This document shows, in pieces, positions 37,389 through 46,568 of a stretch of DNA of 64,000 nt. Each line of letters starts with the position of its first letter. Within the stretch, counting starts at the first letter, position 1. Origin of the DNA: Actinomycetales bacterium (GTDB lineage Bacteria; Actinomycetota; Actinomycetes; Actinomycetales; Actinomycetaceae); assembly GCA_015655375.1 (NCBI GenBank), contig JAATFD010000024.1, positions 1 to 64,000 of the forward strand, written 5' to 3'. A model generated the notes under the pieces. It saw only the letters and a program-made list of their open reading frames with translations. It made no database searches and was not told the origin of the DNA. A program made the translations under genes and the position numbers.

Positions 37389-38165
37389 ATGCGAATCGTG
37401 CGCTTCTCCGACGGTGACTCACCGCATTACGGCGTCCTCGACGACGGATCGACCCGCGTGGTCGTGCTCAAGAACGATCCTCTCTTCGCGCCTGTTGAGC
37501 CGTCGGGGCAGATCGTGGAGTTGGAGGACATTCATCTGCTGTCTCCTGTGATCCCTCGGTCGAAGGTCGTCGGTGTCGGCAAGAACTATGCCGACCATGC
37601 CCGTGAGATGGGTGGGGAGGCTCCGGATCACCCGATCCTTTTCCTCAAGCCCAACACCTCGGTCATTGGCCCGGATGATCCGATCGTCCTGCCGTCCTGG
37701 TCGCAGGAGGTCCATCACGAGGCTGAGCTCGCCGTCGTCATCAAGGCCCTGGCGAAGGATGTTGAGCCCGAGGATGTCGACGGCATCATCCTGGGGTACA
37801 CCTGCGCCAATGATGTCTCCGCGCGTGATGCCCAGCGGGCCGACGGCCAGTGGACGCGTGCCAAGGGATTCGACACTGCTTGCCCGATCGGGCCGTGGAT
37901 CGTCGTCGATCCGACCTTGAATGTGACGGATCTGCGGGTGTCATCCTCGGTCAACGGGGAGCAACGACAGTCCGACACGACGGCGCACATGCTGACCCCG
38001 GTGCGCGAGCTCGTGTCCTACATCTCGAAGGTGTTCACTCTGCTGCCCGGTGATCTGATCATCACGGGGACACCGGCGGGTGTCGGCCCGATCGTCGCGG
38101 GGGATCATGTCGAGGTCACAGTCGAGGGCATCGGGACCCTGTCGAATCCGGTCCTGCGCCGCTGA
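37389..38165 (+). CDS. Fumarylacetoacetate hydrolase (FAH)-family protein
   Basis: Metal-dependent FAH-fold enzyme, 258 residues; members hydrolyse or decarboxylate acylpyruvates and oxaloacetate. SKVVGVGKNYADHAREMGG, the metal-binding HHEAELAVVI (E-x-E), GYTCANDVSARDAQ and LLPGDLIITGTPAGVGPI are clear. In many Actinobacteria this gene sits just before gltX; here gltX is 18 kb away. Exact activity cannot be deduced. Confidence 0.88.
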   Translation: MRIVRFSDGDSPHYGVLDDGSTRVVVLKNDPLFAPVEPSGQIVELEDIHLLSPVIPRSKVVGVGKNYADHAREMGGEAPDHPILFLKPNTSVIGPDDPIVLPSWSQEVHHEAELAVVIKALAKDVEPEDVDGIILGYTCANDVSARDAQRADGQWTRAKGFDTACPIGPWIVVDPTLNVTDLRVSSSVNGEQRQSDTTAHMLTPVRELVSYISKVFTLLPGDLIITGTPAGVGPIVAGDHVEVTVEGIGTLSNPVLRR

Positions 38166-38332
38166 GACCCGCCAGCTGCGGCGAGGCGTGTCGGTGGCCC
38201 GGTCGCGGGTGCTCACGGCTTCTGACTGGTGGAATCGCGTGCTGTGCCGCGCGAGAGTGGACCACGGTAGGTGTCATGACAGTAAGCTGAGTTCTCGGTA
38301 GCCTCGTCTTGACCCGGCGCACAGGAGGACCC

Positions 38333-39889
38333 ATGAGCAGCTCTCCGCAGTCACCGTCCGCTCCGAATTCTCTGGCCGAACCCGAGCCGTCGCCGCAATC
38401 CTCGGCGCTGACCATTGAGATGGTCGGCCTCGACGTCATCCCGGAGTCGGATCGCAAGGGGAAACCCTCCGACTTGTTCATGCCGTGGTTCGCAGCGAAC
38501 ATCTCCGTTCTCGGGATCTCCTGGGGAGCGTGGGTCCTGGGCTTCGGAATCTCGTTTTGGCAGGCGGTCATTGCCTCCGTCATTGGAGTCGTCTTCTCCT
38601 TCCTCGTCTGCGGCGTTATCGCGATCGCTGGCAAACGAGGATCCGCCCCGACACTGGTCCTCTCGCGTGCGGCGTTCGGCCATGACGGGAACCGGATCTC
38701 CGCTCTGATCTCATGGATTCTCACGGTCGGGTGGGAGACCTTCCTCTGCATCATGGCGGTCCAGGCCGCGGCCACGGTCATGGGTGCGCTCGGGGTGGGC
38801 AACCACGTCGCCGCCCAGATCGTTGCCTTGATCCTCGTTGTCGCGATTGCGGCCGGATCCGGTGTGCTCGGCTTCGACACGATCATGCGCGTTCAGACGT
38901 GGATTACCTGGGCGACCGCGATCCTCACCGTCATCTACCTCGCCCTCGTGCTGCCGAGCGTCGACTGGTCCGTCGTCTCGGCGATCCCAGCGGGACCGAC
39001 CACCGCCGTCATTGGTGCGCTGTGCATGTTGCTTGCGGGCTTCGGTTTCGGCTGGATCAACGCGGCGGCAGACTACTCCCGCTATCTTCCTCGGACGTCC
39101 TCAACCAGCGGCGTCGTGTTCTGGACGACCGTCGGATCCGCGTTGCCCACACTCGTCGTCGTCATCTCCGGGCTTCTGCTCGTGGGTTCGGATGCTGATC
39201 TGGGAGAGGCGATCAACCTCGATCCCATCGGTGCATTGACGACGATCCTGCCGACCTGGTTCCTCACCCCCTTCGCCCTCGTCGCGATCCTCGGGCTCAT
39301 CGGCGGCATCGTCATGGACATCTATTCCTCCGGCTTGTCGCTCCTGGCCACGGGTGTGCCAATTGTCCGCCCGGTTGCCACCGGGATCGACGGAACGATC
39401 ATGTTGGTCGGCACGATTGCCGTCGTCTTCTTTGCTCCCGACTTCATCACGCCGTTCAACGGGTTCCTCACCACATTGGGTGTCGTCATCGCCGGGTGGG
39501 GCGGTGTAATGATCGCCGACATCCTTCTGCGCCACGGCGACTACAACGAGCCGGACCTCTTCCGACGTCACGGCGTCTACGGGTCAGTGAACCGGGGCGC
39601 GGTCGCCTCGTTGCTCATCGCGACGATCGTGGGCTGGGGGCTGGTCGTCAATACGAACGCCTCGTGGCTGTCCTGGCAAGGTTACCTTCTCGGCCCGCTC
39701 GGCGGTCGCGAAGGAGCATGGGCGTATTCGAACATCGGCATCCTTCTGGCGATGGTGGTCGGATTCCTCGGATATCTGCTGACATCACGAGGCCGGGTTC
39801 GCGCCCAGGAGCGTCAGGGCGCACGGGCTTTCGAACAAGGACCGGCGTCCTCCCCGACGAGGACGGCTCCGTCCTCGCAAGAGAGGTGA
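38333..39889 (+). CDS. NCS1-family purine/cytosine permease
   Basis: Cation-coupled nucleobase transporter of the CodB/NCS1 family, about 518 residues and 12 membrane segments. LFMPWFAANISVLGISWG (helix 1), GSAPTLVLSRAAFGHDGN and FGFGWINAAADYSRYLPR are the signature regions. ATG 38333 is set by AGGAGG (38323-38328). The purine nucleoside phosphorylase gene starts one base after its stop, so uptake and salvage of purines or nucleosides are coupled. Confidence 0.9.
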   Translation: MSSSPQSPSAPNSLAEPEPSPQSSALTIEMVGLDVIPESDRKGKPSDLFMPWFAANISVLGISWGAWVLGFGISFWQAVIASVIGVVFSFLVCGVIAIAGKRGSAPTLVLSRAAFGHDGNRISALISWILTVGWETFLCIMAVQAAATVMGALGVGNHVAAQIVALILVVAIAAGSGVLGFDTIMRVQTWITWATAILTVIYLALVLPSVDWSVVSAIPAGPTTAVIGALCMLLAGFGFGWINAAADYSRYLPRTSSTSGVVFWTTVGSALPTLVVVISGLLLVGSDADLGEAINLDPIGALTTILPTWFLTPFALVAILGLIGGIVMDIYSSGLSLLATGVPIVRPVATGIDGTIMLVGTIAVVFFAPDFITPFNGFLTTLGVVIAGWGGVMIADILLRHGDYNEPDLFRRHGVYGSVNRGAVASLLIATIVGWGLVVNTNASWLSWQGYLLGPLGGREGAWAYSNIGILLAMVVGFLGYLLTSRGRVRAQERQGARAFEQGPASSPTRTAPSSQER

Positions 39890-39890
39890 G

Positions 39891-40712
39891 ATGGCGATGA
39901 CGCCGGACGAGTTCCCCATGGCCCTCATCAGTGAGGAACAGCGCCGCGCGGCCCACTTCATCGCCGAGGCGACCGAAGCGGATCGCCATGACGCGGTTGT
40001 CGTGCTCGGATCAGGGTTGGCGGAGTCACTGGACGGTTCCGGCAGCGACGCCGGGTGGGGCGAACCGGTCGCCCGGTTCGCTCTCTCGGACGTGCCCGGG
40101 GTGGGGGAACCCGTTGCCGATGGCCACGTTGACGAGGTCCGCTCCTACGACTGGAACGGCCGGCGCGTCCTCGTCGCGCTCGGACGCACGCATCTCTACG
40201 AGGGTGTGTCGGCCGCGCGCGTCACGGCCTTCGTGCGGGCGTGTGCGGTGAGCGGGGTCGCTCGGGCGATCCTCTGCAATGCGAACGGATGCCTGCGCGA
40301 CTGGGAGCTCGGGGACGTGATGGTCATCGAGGACCACCTGAACTTCTCGGGGACTTCTCCCTTCGACGGCACGGTCTTCCTCGACACCACCCACGTGTGG
40401 GACCCGGTGCTGACCGGCGCTCTGGGCACGGTCTGCCAACGTCGGGGAACCTATGCGATCCTCCCGGGGCCCGAGTACCAGACCCGCGCAGAGACCCGGT
40501 GGCTGGCTTCCACGGGAGCGGACTGCGTCGGGATGTCGACCGTCATGGAAGCGCTGAGTCTGCATGCACTCGGTGTTCGGGTGTGCGGGATGAGCGTCGT
40601 CTCCGACCTGTCCTTCGCGACAGCGCCGATCGATCCCAGCGTGGTCGTCGAGGCCGCCGCGCGCGCCGGATCGGACGTGCGCCGGGGGATCGAGGCCGTG
40701 CTCGCGGTGTGA
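39891..40712 (+). CDS. Purine-nucleoside phosphorylase, class II (trimeric)
   Basis: Phosphorolysis of purine nucleosides. Conserved blocks: VVLGSGLAESLDG (phosphate loop), ALGRTHLYEGVSAARVTAFV, ILCNANGCLRDWELGDVMVI, EDHLNFSGTSPF, GPEYQTRAETRWLASTGADC and VGMSTVMEALSLHALGVRV. The 273 residues fit trimeric PNP. In an operon with the upstream nucleobase permease. It ends four bases from the opposing aminotransferase-like gene. ATG 39891 and 39897 are both possible. Confidence 0.9.
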   Translation: MAMTPDEFPMALISEEQRRAAHFIAEATEADRHDAVVVLGSGLAESLDGSGSDAGWGEPVARFALSDVPGVGEPVADGHVDEVRSYDWNGRRVLVALGRTHLYEGVSAARVTAFVRACAVSGVARAILCNANGCLRDWELGDVMVIEDHLNFSGTSPFDGTVFLDTTHVWDPVLTGALGTVCQRRGTYAILPGPEYQTRAETRWLASTGADCVGMSTVMEALSLHALGVRVCGMSVVSDLSFATAPIDPSVVVEAAARAGSDVRRGIEAVLAV

Positions 40713-40716
40713 ACCC

Positions 40717-41892
40717 TCACCGAGGGAGCACGCCGAGGACGCTCTCGATGATCCGCGAGGTCACATCGTTGCTGCACGCGAGATTGAAGCGCGCCCATTG
40801 CTCGTACCCGGTGCCCAGTGTGACGCCGGCATTTGTGGCGACGTGGGCGCGTTCGCGCAGCACCGCTGCGGGTGAGGGCTCCAGGGGGACCGCCCCGAAT
40901 CCCCACCAGGTCAGGTAGGTCGCTTGCGGGCGCGTGAAGTCGACGGGGGTTCCCGCCAGCGCGTCCTCGACAAGGTCGACGTTGGCGCGGACATCAGAGA
41001 GCACCTCGCGTTGCCAGGAATCATCGTGGGTGAAGGCTGTGATCGCGCCGAGAGCACCGATCGTCGATGCGCCGTGGGCCACCTCGGAGCCGAACTCGTC
41101 CCAACGCTGCCGCAGAGCCTCGTCGGGCAGGATGACCTGGGCGCAGGGAAGACCGGCGATGTTCCAGCCTTTGGATGCGGCGGTCGCGGTGACAGTGCGG
41201 GCCGCGAACTCCGGTCCGAGTCGCGCGTAGGAGATGAAGGCGCTGGAGTCGTCGAAGACCAGGGGAGCGTGGATCTCATCGGAGAAGAGCAGCGCGTCGT
41301 AGTCGGAAACGACTGCGTGGACGGCGCGTAGTTCCTCCGCGGAGAGGACGCGGCCGGTGGGGTTCCACGGATTGCAGAGGATGAGGAGACCCGCACCCTC
41401 CTCGAATGCAGCGCGAATCCCGTCGAGGTCAAGCTCCCAGCCGCGGCCGTGCGCGGCCTCTCCGTGGAGGGACGGGACCTCGATGACCGGGTGGCCGAGT
41501 TCGCCCGGCATCGTCAGGAATGGCATGTAGTTGGGCGTGGGAACGATGATGGGGGCGCCCGGGCGCACGAGGTGGGAGATCGTCGCGCGCAGTGCGAGCA
41601 GGACTGACTCCGCCAAGCGGATGTGGGCCGGGTCGAGCTCCCAGCCGAATCGACATCGCTCGAACTGAGCGAGCGCCTCGCTGACGTGCTCGGCGAGCCA
41701 CGTGGGCTGGTAGCCGAGCAGGCCGTCGTCGATGGCGGATTTCATCGTGTCAGCGACCTGTGGGTCCGTTCCGAAATCCATCTCCGCGACCCACGCGCCG
41801 ATCGTGGGTGATCCGTCCTTCGCCCTGATGCCGGTCCACTTGAGGCCACCGATTCGGCGGAGTTGGTCGTCGGTGAAGGTTCGGGTCGTCAT
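40717..41892 (-). CDS. MalY/PatB-family PLP C-S lyase/aminotransferase
   Basis: Fold-type I PLP enzyme of about 391 residues. WVAEMDFGTDPQVADTMK, YMPFLTMPGE, LLILCNPWNPTGRVLS, LLFSDEIHAPLVF and the PLP lysine in TATAASKGWNIAGLPCAQV match cystathionine beta-lyases of the MalY/PatB type. ATG 41892 (MTTRTFTDDQ) follows GGAGCAG; the longer frame is rejected. Single gene, convergent with the purine operon and divergent from the sugar-acid island. It could be an aminotransferase of unknown specificity instead. Confidence 0.85.
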   Translation of the reverse strand: MTTRTFTDDQLRRIGGLKWTGIRAKDGSPTIGAWVAEMDFGTDPQVADTMKSAIDDGLLGYQPTWLAEHVSEALAQFERCRFGWELDPAHIRLAESVLLALRATISHLVRPGAPIIVPTPNYMPFLTMPGELGHPVIEVPSLHGEAAHGRGWELDLDGIRAAFEEGAGLLILCNPWNPTGRVLSAEELRAVHAVVSDYDALLFSDEIHAPLVFDDSSAFISYARLGPEFAARTVTATAASKGWNIAGLPCAQVILPDEALRQRWDEFGSEVAHGASTIGALGAITAFTHDDSWQREVLSDVRANVDLVEDALAGTPVDFTRPQATYLTWWGFGAVPLEPSPAAVLRERAHVATNAGVTLGTGYEQWARFNLACSNDVTSRIIESVLGVLPR

Positions 41893-42054
41893 GGCTGCTC
41901 CTGTCCGGTGTGGGTCTGGAGCACACGCTACCGCCAAGGGTGGGCGAGTAGACGGACGACGTCACTGTGTGAGTCTGTGCGTCGGGCGTGGAGTGGAAGC
42001 GGCGTGATAGGACCTGTGATGCGTGTCATATCTCGAGAGATCTGCAATTCATAG

Positions 42055-42066
42055 ATCGTATAGGAT
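42055..42066. promoter_or_regulatory. Candidate GntR operator upstream of the left sugar-acid module
   Basis: ATCGTATAGGAT, one base from the perfect palindrome ATCCTATAGGAT, 41 bases before the TIM-barrel start. Together with flanking bases TATAGGATATAT (42059-42070) it is exactly repeated in inverse orientation before lerK (52538-52549). A site for the FCD-type GntR regulator at 45599-46363 is the simplest reading. Confidence 0.6.
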
Positions 42067-42107
42067 ATATGTTTGGAGCACGCAAGGACGCGAACGAGGA
42101 GGAATTC

Positions 42108-43025
42108 ATGTACACGGTTGAGGATTGGCCGATCGCCTGCAAGGTGAACTTTGGTTCTCTTGCCGAGGACGGCACGCCCATCGCCGACGCGCCTCGAGCA
42201 GTGTGGCGAGACCAGCTGCAACAGATCGCAGAACTCGGATTTACGCACATCGACCCAATGGACGACTGGATCCCCATCGCGGACCTGAGCGAGAAGCGAC
42301 TTTCGGAATACCGTGATCTTCTGGACGAAGTGGGCCTGAAGACAGCCGCCATCTCGATTGGGCGCAACAGTGTGGTCGACGTCGAGAACGGCGAAAAGAA
42401 TGTCGCAACGATTCACCGGACCATCGATCGGGCGGCGGAGCTCGGGGCAACGATCGTCAACATCGGCTTTCTGCAGGCTCTGACGCCCGCTCAGAAGAAG
42501 GCCCTGTGGTTCTGGCTGGCGGACGGACATCATGACGATCCTGCCTTGCGCGGATTGGCGATAGAACGGGTGCGAGACCTGGCCGACCATGCGCAAAGAG
42601 TAGGACTGGGGATCAGCCTCGAGATCTACGAGGACACTTACATCGGTACTGCGGACGATGCGGTCGCCTTTCTGAAGGATGTCGATCATCCGGCAGTGGG
42701 GATCAATCCGGATATCGGCAACCTCATCCGACTGCACCGGCCGATACCGACCTATCAGGAGATGTACGCGAAGGTGCTGCCGTATGCGAACTACTGGCAC
42801 ATCAAGAACTACATCCGTGACGAAGACCCGGCAACGGGGAGCTACATGTCGGCACCGGTTCCCTTGAAGTACGGGGTCGTCAATTACCGCGAGGTCATCC
42901 GGCGTGCGTTGGCTCTGGGCTACTCCGGACCGTTCATGACTGAGCATTACGGGTCCGACTGGCTCGGCGTCGGAGCGGAAAACGCTCAGTACATTCGAGA
43001 CGTGCTTCGGTCTTCACTTGCGTGA
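42108..43025 (+). CDS. Sugar phosphate isomerase/epimerase-fold TIM barrel enzyme
   Basis: AP-endonuclease-2-like TIM barrel, 305 residues. Metal ligands typical of the family are visible: Glu in GISLEIYEDTY, Asp in VGINPDIGNLIRLH, His in YANYWHIKNYIRD, Glu in GPFMTEHYGSD. ATG 42108 is set by GAGGAGG (42097-42103). First gene of a unit with a 3-hydroxyacid dehydrogenase 57 bases downstream. A partner relation like that of OiaC with ApnO in the same island (oxidation to a beta-keto acid, then decarboxylation) is plausible but unproven; isomerase or epimerase action is the alternative. Substrate unknown. Codon use is less GC-biased than in the housekeeping genes. Confidence 0.72.
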   Translation: MYTVEDWPIACKVNFGSLAEDGTPIADAPRAVWRDQLQQIAELGFTHIDPMDDWIPIADLSEKRLSEYRDLLDEVGLKTAAISIGRNSVVDVENGEKNVATIHRTIDRAAELGATIVNIGFLQALTPAQKKALWFWLADGHHDDPALRGLAIERVRDLADHAQRVGLGISLEIYEDTYIGTADDAVAFLKDVDHPAVGINPDIGNLIRLHRPIPTYQEMYAKVLPYANYWHIKNYIRDEDPATGSYMSAPVPLKYGVVNYREVIRRALALGYSGPFMTEHYGSDWLGVGAENAQYIRDVLRSSLA

Positions 43026-43082
43026 TCGCGTTCGAGACCATCAACAACGAGGCTGTTTCAGCCTTCTCAACGAGGAGAGAAC

Positions 43083-44072
43083 ATGACCAAAGAAATCTCG
43101 AGAGTCGCCGTTGTCGGGGCGGGGTACATGGGCGGAGGTATCGCGCAGTCTCTCGCGCTGGGGGGATATTCCGTCATGATCGCGGACGCTGACGAGGCGA
43201 AGACGAAGGAATCCCTCAAACGGCTTCTGAAAGAGGCGCAAGAATTTGAGGACCAAGGTCTCTATCCCAAAGGGGCGACTCGGCAGATCTCGAAAGGTCT
43301 GACCGACGGAGGCACGATTGAGAACGCAGTCGCAGATGCAGACTTTGTTGAAGAAGCAGTCTTCGAGCTTCCAGACGTGAAGAAAGATGTTCTGTCCAGA
43401 ATCTCCTCAGCGGCCCCCGACTATGCGATTATCGGGACCAATACCTCAACGATCCCGGTTCACATCCTCGAGCCTGCCGTCAAGAATCCGGAGCGATTTC
43501 TCACCGTACACTTCTCGAATCCCGCGCCCTTCATTCCGGGTGTCGAGCTTGTGGCCAGCAAGGAGACGAGCGCGGAGGCCGTCTCCACCGTGAAGGGAAT
43601 TCTTGAACGTTGTGGTCGTTTGGGCGCGCAGGTGGCGGACACCCCCGGCATGGTGCTGAATCGGCTCCAGTATGCTCTTCTCAAAGAGGCCTGCAACGTT
43701 GTCGAAGAGGGCGTGGCCACGATGGAGGACGTTGACATCATCGTGCGCACGACCTTTGGGTTCAGGTTGGGATTCTTTGGCCCGTTTGCAATTGCTGACC
43801 AAGCTGGTCTGGATGTCTATGTCAATTGCTTCAAGACGTTTGAGAGCGCTTATGGCGAGCGCTTGAAAACGCCTCAGCTTCTCGTTGATGCAGTTGAATC
43901 CGGGCGACTCGGGATCAAGAACGGGAAAGGCCTCACCGGAGACTTTGACGAGAGCGAGAAGCAAGAACTGATCGCTTACCGGAACGAGGCCTACGCAAAG
44001 ATGCGGGATCTTGTTCATGAAATGGGTCCTGCTCCAGCGGGATCTCGGTTTTCCAGCACGACGAGCGAGTGA
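43083..44072 (+). CDS. 3-hydroxyacyl-CoA dehydrogenase-family NAD-dependent dehydrogenase
   Basis: 329 residues with the HAD fold: Rossmann motif VAVVGAGYMGGGIAQSLALG at the N terminus, catalytic His in RFLTVHFSNPAPFIPGVELV, and C-terminal helical domain (GMVLNRLQYALLKEACNVVE, FFGPFAIADQAGLDVY). The usual HFFNP..MKLVE region is changed to HFSNPAPFIPGVELV, so a non-CoA hydroxy acid such as a sugar acid (compare L-gulonate 3-dehydrogenase) is more likely than an acyl-CoA. RBS GAGGAGA precedes ATG 43083. It is sandwiched between the TIM barrel and an MFS carrier and ends at a terminator-like hairpin. Confidence 0.75.
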   Translation: MTKEISRVAVVGAGYMGGGIAQSLALGGYSVMIADADEAKTKESLKRLLKEAQEFEDQGLYPKGATRQISKGLTDGGTIENAVADADFVEEAVFELPDVKKDVLSRISSAAPDYAIIGTNTSTIPVHILEPAVKNPERFLTVHFSNPAPFIPGVELVASKETSAEAVSTVKGILERCGRLGAQVADTPGMVLNRLQYALLKEACNVVEEGVATMEDVDIIVRTTFGFRLGFFGPFAIADQAGLDVYVNCFKTFESAYGERLKTPQLLVDAVESGRLGIKNGKGLTGDFDESEKQELIAYRNEAYAKMRDLVHEMGPAPAGSRFSSTTSE

Positions 44073-44078
44073 TTGGTC

Positions 44079-44117
44079 GGTGGCGGGAACCAATGTCGGT
44101 TCCTGCCACCTGTTTTT
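44079..44117 (+). terminator. Intra-operon terminator before the MFS carrier
   Basis: GGTGGCGGGAACC (44079-44091) pairs with GGTTCCTGCCACC (44098-44110) over 13 positions with one G-T pair, followed by TGTTTTT. It should reduce expression of the carrier relative to the two enzymes, or reflect a separate promoter. Confidence 0.8.
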
Positions 44118-44147
44118 GACTTGAAAAAGTATATTCAGGGGGTCAAT

Positions 44148-45485
44148 GTGGACTCAAAGCATGTGGTCGTCAATGAGAACGATCTGGTGAAGAAGATTAC
44201 CCACCATATCGTTCCACTCGTCATGGTCCTGTACACGGTTGCGTATGTCGACAGGTCTGTCATTGGATTCGCAAAACTTGAAATGGGCGCGGATGTTGGT
44301 CTTTCTGACACCGCCTATGGATTAGGGGCGGGGCTTTTCTTCCTCGGATACTTCCTGTTCGAGGTTCCGTCAAGCTGGGTCATGCCGAAATTTGGCCCTC
44401 GTAAATGGTTCACAAGGATCTTGGTCACGTGGGGCCTTGTGACCATGGCAATGGCATTGACACGAAATTCTGGAATGTTCTATGTTCTTCGATTTGCATT
44501 GGGAGTGGCGGAAGCCGGATTCTATCCAGGAATCCTCTACTACCTCACGCTTTGGTACCCGCAGCGTCATCGGACGAAGGCAACGGGCACGTTCGTCCTT
44601 GCCCAAGTTCTGGCGTTCCTCATCATGAGCCCGATTGCCGGCTGGATGCTCGGTGTCAATTGGTTCGGCCTCAGAGGATGGCACTGGATGTTCATCCTGT
44701 GCGGTGCTGTTGCGGTGCTGTCAGGAATACCAACACTGCTCTTGCTGAGGGATTCTCCGCGCGATGCGAAATGGATCAGTGATTCCGAGGCTGAATGGAT
44801 TGAGAACGAGCTTGAGAAGGACAAAAAAGAACTCGGTCAGGTTGAACATGCGAATTCTCTGGCAGCCCTGGGCTCGAAGTACGTCTGGGGATTTGCCCTG
44901 TTGTTCTTCCCGTCCACGGTCGGTGTCTATGGGCTGAGCTTCTGGTTGCCGTCGGTGGTCAGCCGGTTCTCGCCGAGCGACGTGGTGACCGGTTGGCTCT
45001 CTGCGATCCCCTACGTGTTCGGCTTCATCGGAATCCTGGTGACTTCTCGATGGGCGAGCACGTTCAAGGAGAATTGGATCCCGCTTTCGGTGATATTCGT
45101 TGGAGCTGCGGTGGGTGTGGGCTTGGCGGGCGTCGTCTCGGCGCCGATCGCACAACTCTCTGCAATGTCGTTGGCGGCATTTTGCGTCTACTCGATCTCC
45201 GGAATATTCTGGTCTCTTCCAGAGCGGTATCTTGTTGGTGGGAGCGCGGCTGTGGGAATTGCGTTCATCAACTCATTCGGAAACATTGGGGGCTTTGTCG
45301 GGCCCTATGCGGTGGGAGCGATATCTGATGCAACTGGTTCGCCGCAGAATGGAATGTACATGCTCGCGCTTGTCCTTGTGATTGGCGCTGCGGGAACCTT
45401 TGTCCTCAAACGTGTGTGGGGTGGAAAGAACCCCGTGTCGATCGAGTTCAAGGACGGAGACCTGACTCTGGAAAAGACCTCCTGA
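44148..45485 (+). CDS. MFS transporter, anion:cation symporter (ACS)-like
   Basis: About 445 residues and 12 membrane segments. The first helix region THHIVPLVMVLYTVAYVDRS, FEVPSSWVMPKFGPRKW and RFALGVAEAGFYPGILYYLT are typical of the ACS/hexuronate-phthalate branch that imports organic anions, which suits a sugar-acid substrate. GTG 44148 is preferred (CAGGGGG upstream); the frame starts at 44073 inside the terminator hairpin. Last gene of the left module, ending in a strong terminator. Substrate unknown. Confidence 0.8.
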   Translation: MDSKHVVVNENDLVKKITHHIVPLVMVLYTVAYVDRSVIGFAKLEMGADVGLSDTAYGLGAGLFFLGYFLFEVPSSWVMPKFGPRKWFTRILVTWGLVTMAMALTRNSGMFYVLRFALGVAEAGFYPGILYYLTLWYPQRHRTKATGTFVLAQVLAFLIMSPIAGWMLGVNWFGLRGWHWMFILCGAVAVLSGIPTLLLLRDSPRDAKWISDSEAEWIENELEKDKKELGQVEHANSLAALGSKYVWGFALLFFPSTVGVYGLSFWLPSVVSRFSPSDVVTGWLSAIPYVFGFIGILVTSRWASTFKENWIPLSVIFVGAAVGVGLAGVVSAPIAQLSAMSLAAFCVYSISGIFWSLPERYLVGGSAAVGIAFINSFGNIGGFVGPYAVGAISDATGSPQNGMYMLALVLVIGAAGTFVLKRVWGGKNPVSIEFKDGDLTLEKTS

Positions 45486-45510
45486 AGGGTATGGATGACT
45501 TCGGGAGCTG

Positions 45511-45544
45511 GTGGGGTCGGATCCGAGGGGGTCCGACCCCACCA
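45511..45544. terminator. Terminator between MFS carrier and GntR gene
   Basis: GGTGGGGTCGGA (45511-45522) and TCCGACCCCACC (45533-45544) form a perfect 12-bp stem with a 10-base loop. It lies between convergent genes and may serve both. Confidence 0.85.
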
Positions 45545-45598
45545 ATTGTCTTCGGGCCCTTGTTCAGGCGGCTCCCGGGAGACCGGGGCGGATGTTCG

Positions 45599-46363
45599 TC
45601 AGGTGGTCTGTTCTCGGGTGCCCGAGTGGATCGGAATTCCTCGAGTGTCGCTCGGCCCCGATCTGAATGCTGAACGGGAGCCCACGTTGGCCAGGTGGTA
45701 GTACATCTGGGAGACCGCCATGTCTGAGTCGTTGTTACGGACGGCGAGCAGGATGCGCTCGTGTTCGTCGACGGCTATCGGAGCATCGGTGGTACCCAGT
45801 CCGGTTGTCTGGCGCATGCGGTGGACGCTGAATGACAGTGAATTGACAGAGCGCTCGATGTATCGATTTCCGCAATGGTCCAGAATCGCTTGGTGGAATG
45901 ACCAGTCTTCTTCGAAATAGCGACGCAGGTTCTCGTGTGTGAGTCCGCTCTGCGGTTCGGACACAGCGCGTGCGGCTTCTTGGTGTCGCGCGAAGGCCTC
46001 TTCGAGGTCGGGAAGAAGCTGGTCGACGTTCTTCATTGCACGTTCGATGGCGCCGGTCTCGAGCACCAGACGGGCATCGGCAAGTTCTGCCATCTGCTCG
46101 GGCGTCATCAGGGGGGAGACACGGTATCCGCGGCGAGCGGATCGTCGGACCAAGCCTGTGTGTTCAAGGCGCGCGAGCGCCTCTCGGATCGGAGTCGGTG
46201 ACACTCCCAGTGATCGGGCGAGCCCGTCGATGGCGAGGGGCGAGCCAGGCTTCAATTCCCCCCACGTGAGCATGTCGAGCAACACGTCATAGACGTCGTC
46301 GGGCAGTGCTCGGGACCGGATGGGTCCGAGGGCCACGGCTTGGTCGATGGCTTGCTTGGTCAC
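45599..46363 (-). CDS. GntR-family transcriptional regulator with FCD domain
   Basis: 254 residues. N-terminal winged helix: DDVYDVLLDMLTWGELKPGS, GLARSLGVSPTPIREALARL, EHTGLVRRSARRGYRVSPL. The C-terminal all-helical FCD ligand domain spans residues about 85-225, with metal-binding His in DWSFHQAILDHCGN and in MYYHLANVGS. FCD regulators mostly sense carboxylic or sugar acids. It starts at GTG 46363. It lies between the two halves of the island and is the likely reader of the ATCCTATAGGAT sites at 42055 and 52542; this is inferred. Confidence 0.88.
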   Translation of the reverse strand: MTKQAIDQAVALGPIRSRALPDDVYDVLLDMLTWGELKPGSPLAIDGLARSLGVSPTPIREALARLEHTGLVRRSARRGYRVSPLMTPEQMAELADARLVLETGAIERAMKNVDQLLPDLEEAFARHQEAARAVSEPQSGLTHENLRRYFEEDWSFHQAILDHCGNRYIERSVNSLSFSVHRMRQTTGLGTTDAPIAVDEHERILLAVRNNDSDMAVSQMYYHLANVGSRSAFRSGPSDTRGIPIHSGTREQTT

Positions 46364-46478
46364 TCCCTGATGCTAGCCGCAATCCCTTGCCCTTCGGGGC
46401 TGGTGGGTACCGGGGCAGGAGACTTCTTGGTGCAGTGCGGTGCTCTCGGCGTCGCGGAGGTGGATAACCGGGCGAGGA

Positions 46479-46492
46479 GGTCAACCGTCCGG
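46479..46492. promoter_or_regulatory. Half-site of the FadR-type operator
   Basis: GGTCAACCGTCCGG shares GGTCAACCG with the perfect palindrome at 47443-47466. It lies 77 bases before the FadR-type regulator gene, which suggests weak autoregulation. Confidence 0.4.
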
Positions 46493-46568
46493 TGTCCCTT
46501 GGGCGGCTGTCGGGCGAACGTCAGAGTGGCCCCGTGAGTTCGGGTGAATGTTCGCATACGCTTGAACC

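Noticed and set aside
42108..43025. Hydroxypyruvate isomerase or endonuclease IV
   Set aside because: Same fold, but motifs and gene partners do not match either; left as unknown specificity.
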